Positions 1 through 6,641 of a stretch of 12,513 bases of DNA are shown here, in pieces. A program made the translations under genes and the position numbers. Position 1 is the stretch's first letter, and each line of letters opens with the position of its first letter. The DNA is taken from assembly GCA_009783805.1 (NCBI GenBank), contig WRCU01000020.1, positions 1 to 12,513 of the forward strand. The letters run 5' to 3'. The notes under the pieces are model-generated. The model was not told the DNA's origin. It saw nothing but the letters and a program-made list of their open reading frames with translations, and did no database searches. Source of the stretch: Oscillospiraceae bacterium. GTDB lineage: Bacteria; Bacillota; Clostridia; WRCU01.

Positions 1-612
1 GTCCACGATGAGGAGCTCGCCGACGGCCCCGCTCCCTACGTCCCCATTGATGTCATCCACCGTGCAGACCGCCAGCTCATCCAGCCCGTCGCCGTCCACG
101 TCGGCCAGGTGCATCTCATGGCCGAAGTCCCTCCTTAGCCCGCCCAACTCCCATATGGGCCTAAGCGAGCCGTCGTAGGCGCGGATGGCCCCCCCGGCCA
201 CGCACGCGATGACCGAGGGCGAGGCGGCCTGGCCCAGGCGGGCCGTCCCCAGGATCGGGACGGCTATGCCGTACGCGTCCCTAGCGTCCCCGCCGACGCG
301 CGCCTCGGCGAGTCGCCCGCCCTCGCAGTCCATTACGGCGACCGTCGGCCCGTCCTGCACGACCAGCTCATCCCTGCCGTCGCCGTCCAAGTCGGCCGCG
401 GCCATGATCGGCGTGCCCCAGCTGCCGCCGTTGCCCATCGCGCGTTCGGTCAGCAGCCTGCCGTCCAGGTCGTGGATGCGGAGCAGGTCGCCGCGCCGTC
501 CCATCGAGGCGAACTCCATCCTGCCGTCGCCGTCGAAGTCCCCCAGGACGAACGAGTAGTTCGGATAATAGCCTAAATCGGCCTTCTCATAAGCGATACG
601 GTACCCGCCCAT
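1..612 (-). CDS. FG-GAP/VCBS-like repeat protein, 3' end beyond the window
   Basis: The minus strand reads open from an ATG at 612 down to base 1 (204 codons) with no stop, so the gene continues past the left edge. Three aspartate-rich loops, DFDGDGRMEF (residues 25-34), DLDGDGRDEL (74-83) and DVDGDGLDEL (171-180), lie 49 and about 2 x 49 residues apart. This is the pattern of calcium-binding blades in FG-GAP/VCBS beta-propeller-like proteins. The gap between the second and third loops suggests one degenerate blade near residue 120. The N-terminus has no signal peptide or membrane segment, so the visible part looks cytoplasmic, which is unusual for a family often found outside the cell. A GGGGGG run lies 4 bases before the ATG. 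The gene is divergent from the uroD-like gene at 704. Substrate and role are unknown; related repeats occur in polysaccharide lyases and in adhesins, but nothing here decides between them. Confidence 0.8.
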   Translation of the reverse strand, partial: MGGYRIAYEKADLGYYPNYSFVLGDFDGDGRMEFASMGRRGDLLRIHDLDGRLLTERAMGNGGSWGTPIMAAADLDGDGRDELVVQDGPTVAVMDCEGGRLAEARVGGDARDAYGIAVPILGTARLGQAASPSVIACVAGGAIRAYDGSLRPIWELGGLRRDFGHEMHLADVDGDGLDELAVCTVDDINGDVGSGAVGELLIVD

Positions 613-624
613 ATATCCCCCCGG

Positions 625-637
625 AATCCGCCGGATT
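625..637. promoter_or_regulatory. Small inverted repeat, possible operator in the divergent promoter region
   Basis: AATCC-GCC-GGATT is a 13-base inverted repeat that touches the -35 box of the rightward promoter (starting at 636) and lies just downstream of the leftward start site. A repressor bound here could affect both genes. This is inference from position and symmetry only; no regulator gene is in the window. Confidence 0.3.
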
Positions 638-664
638 GCCGACCCGGCCCATAAGCCATATTAT
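636..664 (+). promoter_or_regulatory. Sigma70-type promoter of the uroD-like gene
   Basis: TTGCCG at 636-641 and TATTAT at 659-664 are separated by exactly 17 bases. Transcription would start near 671, giving a leader of about 33 bases before the ATG at 704, which has an AAGGA ribosome site at 691-695. Confidence 0.6.
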
Positions 665-668
665 AGCA
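660..668 (-). promoter_or_regulatory. Extended -10 promoter of the FG-GAP-like gene
   Basis: Read on the minus strand, 668 to 660 is TGCTATAAT, a full extended -10 element (TGnTATAAT). No good -35 lies 17 bases upstream, as is common for extended -10 promoters. The start site would be near 653, about 40 bases before the ATG at 612. The box overlaps the -10 of the rightward promoter by 5 bases, so the two are likely mutually exclusive. Confidence 0.55.
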
Positions 669-703
669 GTGGCGGCGGATACCCATGCGAAAGGACGCGC
701 AAT

Positions 704-1933
704 ATGCCCGGACCCGGCGACGAGGACCGAAAGAGGCTGCGGGAGCTCGCCTGGCGATGCCTCGAGATAGCGCACCTACCCGAAACCGAGGAGAAGGCCA
801 GGGCCTGGACCTTGCACAACAGATGCGAGGGGTACCGCCCCATGGTCGCGCTGCAACTTAATAGCTGGGACGACATCGGCCTGCCCTTGCGTTGCTCCGA
901 CCCGTTGGCCAGGCTCTTCGAGGAGCAGCTCATGACGAACGTGGTGGCGCATGAGGTAGGCGACGACACCGTCACCCCCCCATACGTGAGGGTGCCCGTG
1001 GCCATAAGCCTGCTACAGTTCGGGACCCCGAAGAACCTGATCCGCGCGGCTAAAGGGCCGGGCTACAGCGTGGTGCCCTTGATCAGGGACATAACGAGGG
1101 ACCTGGACGCGCTGCCGGCGACGAGGTTCTGGCACGACGAGGCCGAGACGGGGCGGAGGCTGGAATGGATCCAGGAGGCCATAGGCGACATCCTGCCCGC
1201 AAGGCTGGTGAACGCGTCGAACGACTACACGTTCACCCCCACCTACTGGATCGTCGACTACATGTCCATGGAAGGCATGTACCTGGCCATGATAGAGGAG
1301 CCCGAGGCCTTCCTGCGCCTGATGGGCATGGTGGAGCGCGACTTGCTGGCCTTCCTGCGCTGGCAGGAGGATAGCGGGCTGCTTTTCCCGAACAACGGCG
1401 GCGAATTCATAGCCAGCGGCGGCTACGGGTTCTCCGACGAGCTCCCCGGCGCGGGCGTGGGCGGCCGCGTCCTCAGCTCGCACATTTGGGGGCACGTCAA
1501 CAGCCAGGAGAGCATAGGCATCTCCCCCAGGATGTACGAGGAGCTCGTGTACCCCAGCTGCGCTAGGCTTGCCGAGCAGTTCGGCCTACTCTACTACGGC
1601 TGCTGCGAGCCCATAAACGTCTTCTGGGATAGCGTGAGGAGGTACCGCAACCTGCGCAAAGTCTCCATCTCTCCGTGGTGCGACGAGGCCGCGATGGGCG
1701 AGATCCTATCGGGCGGCAAGGTCATCTACTCGCGCAAGCCGTCGCCGCACTTCGTCGCCTGGCAGGACGTGTTCGAGAAGGACGACTTCATCGAGTACAT
1801 AAAGACGACCGCGCGCCTTACCAAGGGTTGCAAGGTGGAGTACGTCTTATTGGACACATGCACCGAGCATAACGACGTCGGGAAGATGAGGCAGGTGAAC
1901 GAGGTGGTGCGCCGCTACGGCGCCTACTCATGA
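704..1933 (+). CDS. Uroporphyrinogen decarboxylase-like (URO-D superfamily) protein
   Basis: A 409-residue protein resembling the large divergent URO-D group (COG0407) that is common in anaerobes. Members are related both to heme-pathway HemE and to MtaA/MtbA-type corrinoid methyltransferases. Visible landmarks are an N-terminal helical region, a central FTPTYWIVDYMSMEGMY stretch (about 177-193), a Gly-rich NNGGEFIASGGYG segment (230-242), a Cys pair in YYGCCEPI (297-304), followed by KVSISPW (319-325). The Cys pair sits where the MtaA-like proteins carry a zinc-binding His/Cys near the barrel end, so a methyl-transfer role is possible. It is longer than a typical HemE and no heme genes are adjacent, so heme synthesis is unlikely. 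The ATG at 704 is supported by AAGGA at 691-695 and a good promoter at 636-664. Its last 10 bases overlap the end of the convergent GNAT gene. The exact reaction is unknown. Confidence 0.75.
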   Translation: MPGPGDEDRKRLRELAWRCLEIAHLPETEEKARAWTLHNRCEGYRPMVALQLNSWDDIGLPLRCSDPLARLFEEQLMTNVVAHEVGDDTVTPPYVRVPVAISLLQFGTPKNLIRAAKGPGYSVVPLIRDITRDLDALPATRFWHDEAETGRRLEWIQEAIGDILPARLVNASNDYTFTPTYWIVDYMSMEGMYLAMIEEPEAFLRLMGMVERDLLAFLRWQEDSGLLFPNNGGEFIASGGYGFSDELPGAGVGGRVLSSHIWGHVNSQESIGISPRMYEELVYPSCARLAEQFGLLYYGCCEPINVFWDSVRRYRNLRKVSISPWCDEAAMGEILSGGKVIYSRKPSPHFVAWQDVFEKDDFIEYIKTTARLTKGCKVEYVLLDTCTEHNDVGKMRQVNEVVRRYGAYS

Positions 1934-2496
1934 GGCTTTCCGCCCGCGTGGCCGGCCTTTAGGGAGTAGTCCTTGATCGGCCTTTCCATCCAGAGCAGGT
2001 CGACCCACTCGCCCAGCTTAAAGCCCACCTTATGGAACAGGCCCGCCTCCGTGAACCCAAAACTTTTGTGGAAGCCGACGCTGGCGTCGTTCGGCAGCGC
2101 TATGCCGGCGTAGAGCGTGTATATTTCGTAGCCTTCCAAACGCCTGAGCAGCTCACCGTACAGCCCCCCGCCGATCCCCTCCCCGCGCCGCCCCATGTCG
2201 ACGTACACCGAGACGTTCGCGCTGTGGGCGTAGGCCGCGCGCTCGCCGGCCGGCGAGGCGTACGCGTAGCCCAGGACCGCCCCGCCGTCCCCATCCTCAT
2301 GGACGAGCCAAGGGTAGCCGCGCAGGACGCCCCTCACCCTTTCCGCGAACGCGTCGGCGTCGGGGACCTCCGTCTCGAACGTCCAGCGCGTACCCACTAC
2401 GTACGGCCCGTATACCTTGAGGATCCCCGCCGAATCCTCGGGGGTGGCCACCCTCACCCGCCCCGATGGCCCAGACCCGCCTCCCGTCGACGCCAA
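1924..2496 (-). CDS. GNAT N-acetyltransferase, phosphinothricin/methionine-sulfoximine type
   Basis: About 190 residues with the full GNAT fold layout. VRVATPEDSAGILKVYGPYV (14-33) is the usual strand and helix start. VYVDMGRRGEGIGGGLYGEL (97-116) contains the RxxGxG acetyl-CoA pyrophosphate loop. LPNDASVGFHKSFGF (134-148) and GFKLGEWVDLLWMER (158-172) are typical of the Pat/YwnH/MnaT subfamily, which acetylates phosphinothricin, methionine sulfoximine or methionine sulfone with acetyl-CoA in the cytoplasm. Such enzymes usually serve amino-acid analogue detoxification, and the real substrate here is not known. The start at 2496 is TTG, 7 bases after the htrA stop, with GGAGG about 17 bases upstream; a GTG at 2457 would match the family N-terminus better and cannot be excluded. 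The tail past residue 173 is short and not conserved in kind. The gene is likely cotranscribed with htrA. Confidence 0.8.
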   Translation of the reverse strand: MASTGGGSGPSGRVRVATPEDSAGILKVYGPYVVGTRWTFETEVPDADAFAERVRGVLRGYPWLVHEDGDGGAVLGYAYASPAGERAAYAHSANVSVYVDMGRRGEGIGGGLYGELLRRLEGYEIYTLYAGIALPNDASVGFHKSFGFTEAGLFHKVGFKLGEWVDLLWMERPIKDYSLKAGHAGGKPHE

Positions 2497-2503
2497 GCCC
2501 TCT

Positions 2504-4186
2504 TCAGCCCCTATCCTCCGAGAAGGTGAGGTCCAGCTCCAGCCTGGACTCGTACCTCCCCGTCCTATCGTCCACCCTCACGACCCCCACCTTGACGGTG
2601 TCGCCTGCCTTATACCCCGCCTTGATGACGTTGATGTCCTGCATACCCTCCACCTTCTCCCCGGCCAGGCTCACGATTATGTCCCCGACCCTCACCCCCG
2701 CCTTGGCGGCCCCGCCGTCGGCTGAGAGCGACTCGACGTACACGCCGGCCGGATAGCCGTAGATCATCGCCGACATGGCGCCGATCCCGTAGCCGCTCAT
2801 GCCCAGCCCCGGCCTGCCCTTCACGTAGCCGTACTCCATGATCTGCTCCATGAGGGGCTTGACGTCGTTGATCGGTATGGCGAACCCCATGCCCTCGACG
2901 CCCGTCTCCGACATCTTCACCGAATTGATGCCTATAAGCTCGCCTTTGGAGTTGAGAAGCGCCCCGCCGCTGTTGCCGGGGTTTATCGCCGCGTCCGTCT
3001 GTATGACGCTCAGCGTGACGTCGCCCGTGGAGACCTCCCTGTTCAGCGCGCTGATTATCCCCGCGGTGACCGACCCGGCGAACTGCGCCCCCAGAGGGTT
3101 GCCGATCGCCACCGCCAGCTCGCCGACCTTGAGGGCGTCCGAGTCGCCCAGCTCCGCCACGGGCAAGTCGGGCAGATCGATCTTGACGACCGCTATGTCG
3201 CTGTACCTGTCCCCGCCGACGTACTCGCCTATCGCCTCGCGCCCGTCCGAAAGCAGCACCAGTATCGAGGTATCGTAATATGCGTTGTATTGGCTGTCCG
3301 GGATCGCGTACTCGACCACATGGTGGTTCGTCACTATGTAGCCGTCGCCCCGAAATATGACGCCGGATCCCTCGGAGAGCGTGGTCAGCTCACGGGTCTG
3401 GTTCCTGCCCCTCTGCACGGTGCCCACGATCTGGATGCAGACGACGGCCGGTATCACCTTGTCCGCGATAGCCACCACCGCATCCTGGCCGGCCTCCTGC
3501 TGCGGCCGCTCATCGGCCGGGCGATAGCTGACGCTGGACGCCTCATAGCCGCCCAACCCATCCCTCTCCAAGGCGTGCAGCCGCTCCTCCAGCCGTGCGT
3601 TGGCCTCCTTCAGGCCGGCGACGGCCTCGGCCATCATGTCAGGCCCGCCGCCGCCATGCTCCCCGCCCAAGAGGAGGATCGCGGCCAGGCATGAACAGCT
3701 GATCAGTGAGGCCACGAGCGCTATCGCCACCACCCAGGCCAATCCCAGTCCCTTGCGTTCGGCCCGGGACTTCCCGGCGCGCCCTGCCCTTTGGCCGACT
3801 TGGTCCGGCTGCCTAGCCTGACCCGCATACAGCCCGTTCCCGGTGCGGGGCCCATAGCCGCTCAGCGCCGTGTGGCCAGGCACCGCCTGCGCCCCGTAGC
3901 CGGACTGCGCCTGCGCCCCGTAACCTATCTGCGGCGCCTGAGCGCCATGGCCGAACTGCGCCTGCGCCCCGTAGCCTATCTGCGGCGCCTGAGCGCCATG
4001 GCCGTACTGCGCCTGCGCCCTATGGCCGTACTGCGCATACGCCCCGTAGCCTGCCTGCCGCGCCTGGCCGCCCGCCCTACCCAGCGGCGCCGACCTGCCT
4101 ATGTCACCTTGGCTAGCTCCCACCCTATCGTCCCACGTGCCGTCGGCCATACCCCATACCCCCGATCCATGCGCATCCACCGCCAT
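2504..4186 (-). CDS. htrA: HtrA/DegP-type membrane-anchored serine protease with PDZ domain and repeat-rich N-terminus
   Basis: A 560-residue protein. Residues 1-146 are a cytoplasmic Gly/Ala/Gln/Tyr-rich region with tandem repeats ending in a basic stretch (RAGKSRAERK). A single membrane helix spans about 148-174 and contains two cysteines. A short coiled-coil-like segment (about 185-208) precedes the trypsin-like domain. The catalytic triad is visible: His289 in TNHHVV, Asp330 in YSDIAVVKID and Ser406 in GNSGGAL. One PDZ domain follows (about 456-545). This is the Gram-positive-like membrane topology with the protease outside, for quality control of misfolded exported proteins. Starts at Met1 (4186) and Met13 (4150) are both possible; GGGGGTATGGGGT precedes the latter. 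The gene follows metA by 108 bases and is linked to the GNAT gene. The repeat-rich N-terminus is much longer than usual. Confidence 0.93.
   Translation of the reverse strand: MAVDAHGSGVWGMADGTWDDRVGASQGDIGRSAPLGRAGGQARQAGYGAYAQYGHRAQAQYGHGAQAPQIGYGAQAQFGHGAQAPQIGYGAQAQSGYGAQAVPGHTALSGYGPRTGNGLYAGQARQPDQVGQRAGRAGKSRAERKGLGLAWVVAIALVASLISCSCLAAILLLGGEHGGGGPDMMAEAVAGLKEANARLEERLHALERDGLGGYEASSVSYRPADERPQQEAGQDAVVAIADKVIPAVVCIQIVGTVQRGRNQTRELTTLSEGSGVIFRGDGYIVTNHHVVEYAIPDSQYNAYYDTSILVLLSDGREAIGEYVGGDRYSDIAVVKIDLPDLPVAELGDSDALKVGELAVAIGNPLGAQFAGSVTAGIISALNREVSTGDVTLSVIQTDAAINPGNSGGALLNSKGELIGINSVKMSETGVEGMGFAIPINDVKPLMEQIMEYGYVKGRPGLGMSGYGIGAMSAMIYGYPAGVYVESLSADGGAAKAGVRVGDIIVSLAGEKVEGMQDINVIKAGYKAGDTVKVGVVRVDDRTGRYESRLELDLTFSEDRG
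3902..4003 (-). repeat. Two tandem 51-bp units encoding a Tyr/Gln/Ala/Gly repeat in HtrA
   Basis: Bases 3902-3952 and 3953-4003 are adjacent 51-base copies differing at only two positions. They encode GHGAQAPQIGYGAQAQ plus F or S (HtrA residues 62-78 and 79-95). Shorter degenerate copies of the GYGAQAQ / YGHGAQA core flank the pair, from about residue 46 to 101. The near identity at the DNA level points to recent duplication, and copy number may vary between strains. Confidence 0.9.
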
Positions 4187-4217
4187 AGCGGTATGGTAGC
4201 CCCGCCTTGCGAACGGG

Positions 4218-4246
4218 CCGTAAATACGGGGTGAACGATCCGTAAA
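4218..4246. promoter_or_regulatory. Candidate regulatory sites between metA and htrA
   Basis: The 108-base gap at 4187-4294 contains CCGTA-AA-TACGG, a short inverted repeat at 4218-4229, and a second copy of its left half, CCGTAAA, at 4240-4246. The two CCGTAAA copies start 22 bases apart, about two helical turns, which suits a dimeric response regulator controlling htrA. On the minus strand TATTTA (4226 to 4221) could be a -10 but has no convincing -35. I see no metA terminator in this gap. Function is inference. Confidence 0.3.
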
Positions 4247-4294
4247 CGATGAGTCCCCGATGGCGCGCCGTCCGCGGGAGATCCATGCCTGCCC

Positions 4295-5224
4295 TTAGAA
4301 GGCCAGCTCCTTCATCTTCCGCAGGTCGAACTTGGTCTCCTGGTAGACGCAGTAATTGAGCCAGTTGCCGTACAGCAGGTTCGCGTGGGCCTTCCACCTG
4401 ACCATCGGCGCCCTGCCGGGGTCGTCGCCGGGGAAGTAGTTCACCGGCGGCTCCACGTCCGGCGACTTCTCGAGGTCCCTATCGTACTCAGCCTTGAGCG
4501 TCAAGTCGTCGTACTCCGGATGCCCCGTGACGAAGACCATCCTCCCGTCGCCGGCCGTCACGATGTAGACCCCCGCCTCGTCTGATTCGGAGATCAGGCG
4601 GAGCGCGGGCACCGCCATGACCTCATCCCTCAGGACGGTCGTGTACCGCGAGTGGGGCACCAGGAACTCCTCGTCGAACCCCCTCAGGAGCGGTATGTTC
4701 CCCGCGCATTTTTTGTGCCCGTATACGCCGGACAGCTTCTTGGCCAAGGGGTGCTTGCGAACCCCGAAATGGCGGTACAGGCCGGCCTGCGCCCCCCAGC
4801 ATATGTGGAAGGTGGAAAAGACGTTCCTCTTGCTCCAATCCATGATCTCGGTCAGCTCATCCCAGTAGGCCACGTCCTCGAACTCCATGTTCTCCACGGG
4901 GGCCCCCGTTATTATGAGCCCGTCGAAGCGCTCGTCCCTCACGTCGTCGAACGTGCGGTAGAACATGATGAAATGTTCCTTAGGCGTGTTCTTCGAGACA
5001 TAGGTCCTCGGATGGAGCAGCGTGATGTCCACCTGAAGCGGTGAGTTGCTCAGGAGCCGCAGCAGCTGCGTCTCCGTGGTGATCTTCGTGGGCATGAGGT
5101 TGAGGATCGCTATCCTCAGCGCCCGTATGTCCTGCCTCACGGCCTTTCGCTCATACATGACGAATATGTTCTCGCCGCTGAGCACGGAGGCCGCCGGCAG
5201 CTTATTCGGTATGTTGATCGGCAT
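4295..5224 (-). CDS. metA: Homoserine O-acyltransferase MetA (predicted acetyl-CoA specific)
   Basis: A 309-residue protein, the normal length of the MetA family, which activates homoserine for methionine synthesis in the cytoplasm. Residue numbers match the characterised Bacillus enzyme without shift: Lys47 in LMPTK, the nucleophile Cys142 in HICWGAQAG, and the His235/Glu237 pair in TGHPEYD. The specificity residue at 111, in GAPVEN, is glutamate. In studied MetA proteins Glu111 goes with acetyl-CoA and Gly111 with succinyl-CoA, so this is likely a homoserine O-acetyltransferase despite the metA name; databases may call it succinyltransferase. The ATG at 5224 has a GGGGAAGG ribosome site upstream at the usual distance or slightly more. 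It lies 75 bases after the rhomboid gene with no clear promoter between, so readthrough is likely. No SAM riboswitch or T-box fits in that gap. Confidence 0.95.
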   Translation of the reverse strand: MPINIPNKLPAASVLSGENIFVMYERKAVRQDIRALRIAILNLMPTKITTETQLLRLLSNSPLQVDITLLHPRTYVSKNTPKEHFIMFYRTFDDVRDERFDGLIITGAPVENMEFEDVAYWDELTEIMDWSKRNVFSTFHICWGAQAGLYRHFGVRKHPLAKKLSGVYGHKKCAGNIPLLRGFDEEFLVPHSRYTTVLRDEVMAVPALRLISESDEAGVYIVTAGDGRMVFVTGHPEYDDLTLKAEYDRDLEKSPDVEPPVNYFPGDDPGRAPMVRWKAHANLLYGNWLNYCVYQETKFDLRKMKELAF

Positions 5225-5299
5225 ATGCGCTGTCCGCCTTCCCCGCTCGAATGCTTCCCCCGCCTTGGATCCGGTCCCAAACGACGCTGGGGCCCCGGT

Positions 5300-6592
5300 T
5301 CAGCCCATCGCCTCGGCCAACTCCTCCGCGGCCGCCGCGAGCCATCCTCCCAAGCCCGATCCTTCCATGAGGCCGAGGGCCATGCCCAAATCCTCCCTCG
5401 CGCCATCGGCGTCCCCTAAGGCAAGGCGGCAGAGCGCCCCATAATAATAACCCAAGGCCAGCGCGTAGGCATCGTCATCCCCCTGCCTGAAGCGCTCCGC
5501 GGCCGCCAATCCCTCCTCGGCCATCCCCTCGCTCGCGTATGAGCTGAGGATGACGTCCATGAGCCTATGCCTGACCCCCATGTAGTCGTCGACCTCCCGG
5601 TCCCCTCCGCCGAAGGTCATCATCCAGACCTCGGCGTCGTTCCTGGCCCTGCCATGGTCCTCCATATTAAGGTAGCACATAGCCCTAAGGTAGTACCCCC
5701 TGGACTTGAACGCCGGGTTCCCGCTCTGTATGAGGGCCGTCGCGAATGGGACGGCCTGGGCGTAACGCCCTAGGTTCATGTTTGAGGCGCAGATGACGTC
5801 GTACGCATAGTCGCGTATCGGCCCGTCGTCGTCCTCCGTCCGCGCGTAGGCCTCCTCCGCGTGCATTATGGCGCCCTCGAAGTCATTCGCCTCGAACCTG
5901 GCGTACGCCTCATCCAGATGGCCCAGCGAAAGGTCCGGCCAAAGCTCCGGCGGCCTCTCGATCCCCCGCCAGACGCCGAGGACGGCCATCGCCAAGGCCA
6001 AGGCCACCATCGCGGCCTTGAATGGCCGGCTGCGGGCGATGGCGGAGGCCTTGCCTCCCTTGCCGACCGATCCGGGGGCCTTCCGCGCGAGTCCGCCCAT
6101 CCCAACCGCCGCCGAGACCAGCGCCCCGCCCGCCAACCCGCCCAAATGCGCGAAGTTGTCGATGCCGGGGTTCGTGAACCCGTACGCGGTGTTGATGGCC
6201 AGCATCGCCAGCATGTGGACGGCGAACGTCTGCCTCCTGAAGCCCGCGTCCAAGGCCATGAGCACCAATGTGGCCCCCATGAGGCCGAATATGGCGCCGG
6301 AAGCGCCCAGGGAATGTTGCGGGGTCATGGCGAAGCTCATCACGTTCCCCATGATGCCGGCCGCGAGGTATATCGCCAGGAAGCGCCCGTGCCCATAGAT
6401 GATCTCGACTATGGGCCCGACGATGAACAGCGAGTAGGAGTTTAGGGCCAGGTGCGCCAAGCCGCCATGCAGGAACATCGGCGTGATGAGGCGCCATGCC
6501 TCCCCTGCTTTTATCATCTCATTGGACTTGACGAACGCGTCGTAGGGGTCGGGGCCCCCAAACCCCTCAATGATAAGGAACGCGGAGTACAC
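5300..6592 (-). CDS. Rhomboid-family intramembrane serine protease with C-terminal TPR region
   Basis: Counting from the GTG at 6592 (430 residues), the loop-1 WR motif (EAWRLITPMFLHGGLAHLALN, 31-51), the catalytic serine Ser98 in GASGAIFGLMG and the catalytic His149 in FAHLGGLAGG identify an active rhomboid with six-helix core. A further membrane helix lies at about 190-208. The rest (about 220-430) is soluble, alpha-helical and TPR-like (DEAYARFEANDFEGAIMHAEEAY and later GYYYGALCRLALGDADGAREDL). The start is doubtful: the same frame is open upstream to about 6685 and encodes [22 protein letters not shown], which looks like the normal rhomboid N-terminus and first half of helix 1. That extension has no ATG, GTG or TTG. 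An ATC at 6658 with GGGGGG seven bases upstream is the best candidate and would overlap the end of araB. The GTG at 6592 has no ribosome site. Natural substrates are unknown. Confidence 0.88.
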   Translation of the reverse strand: MYSAFLIIEGFGGPDPYDAFVKSNEMIKAGEAWRLITPMFLHGGLAHLALNSYSLFIVGPIVEIIYGHGRFLAIYLAAGIMGNVMSFAMTPQHSLGASGAIFGLMGATLVLMALDAGFRRQTFAVHMLAMLAINTAYGFTNPGIDNFAHLGGLAGGALVSAAVGMGGLARKAPGSVGKGGKASAIARSRPFKAAMVALALAMAVLGVWRGIERPPELWPDLSLGHLDEAYARFEANDFEGAIMHAEEAYARTEDDDGPIRDYAYDVICASNMNLGRYAQAVPFATALIQSGNPAFKSRGYYLRAMCYLNMEDHGRARNDAEVWMMTFGGGDREVDDYMGVRHRLMDVILSSYASEGMAEEGLAAAERFRQGDDDAYALALGYYYGALCRLALGDADGAREDLGMALGLMEGSGLGGWLAAAAEELAEAMG

Positions 6593-6641
6593 CGCCAGGT
6601 TGAAGGCAAGGGTCAGATAGGCCGCGGGCGCCTTCCTGAAC

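Noticed and set aside
12..540. Recurring gccgtcgccgtc DNA motifs as a possible DNA repeat array
   Set aside because: They are the codons of the DxDGDG loops and are explained by the protein repeats.
185..559. 124-codon Ser/Pro-rich plus-strand frame
   Set aside because: It is antisense to the repeat protein; its regular Ser/Pro pattern is only the complement of the DGDG-encoding repeats.
704..1933. The uroD-like gene as hemE
   Set aside because: It is longer than HemE, lacks the usual HemE N-terminal signature and has no heme genes around it.
3780..4150. Repeats near 3.9-4.0 kb as a CRISPR array
   Set aside because: The units are directly adjacent, keep the reading frame and have no unique spacers, so they are a coding tandem repeat.
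5225..5299. SAM riboswitch or T-box upstream of metA
   Set aside because: The 75-base gap is too short, and no conserved core or terminator is visible.
5861..6445. 194-codon plus-strand frame opposite the rhomboid gene
   Set aside because: It is antisense to the rhomboid core and has low-complexity Gln/Arg/His content and no ribosome site.
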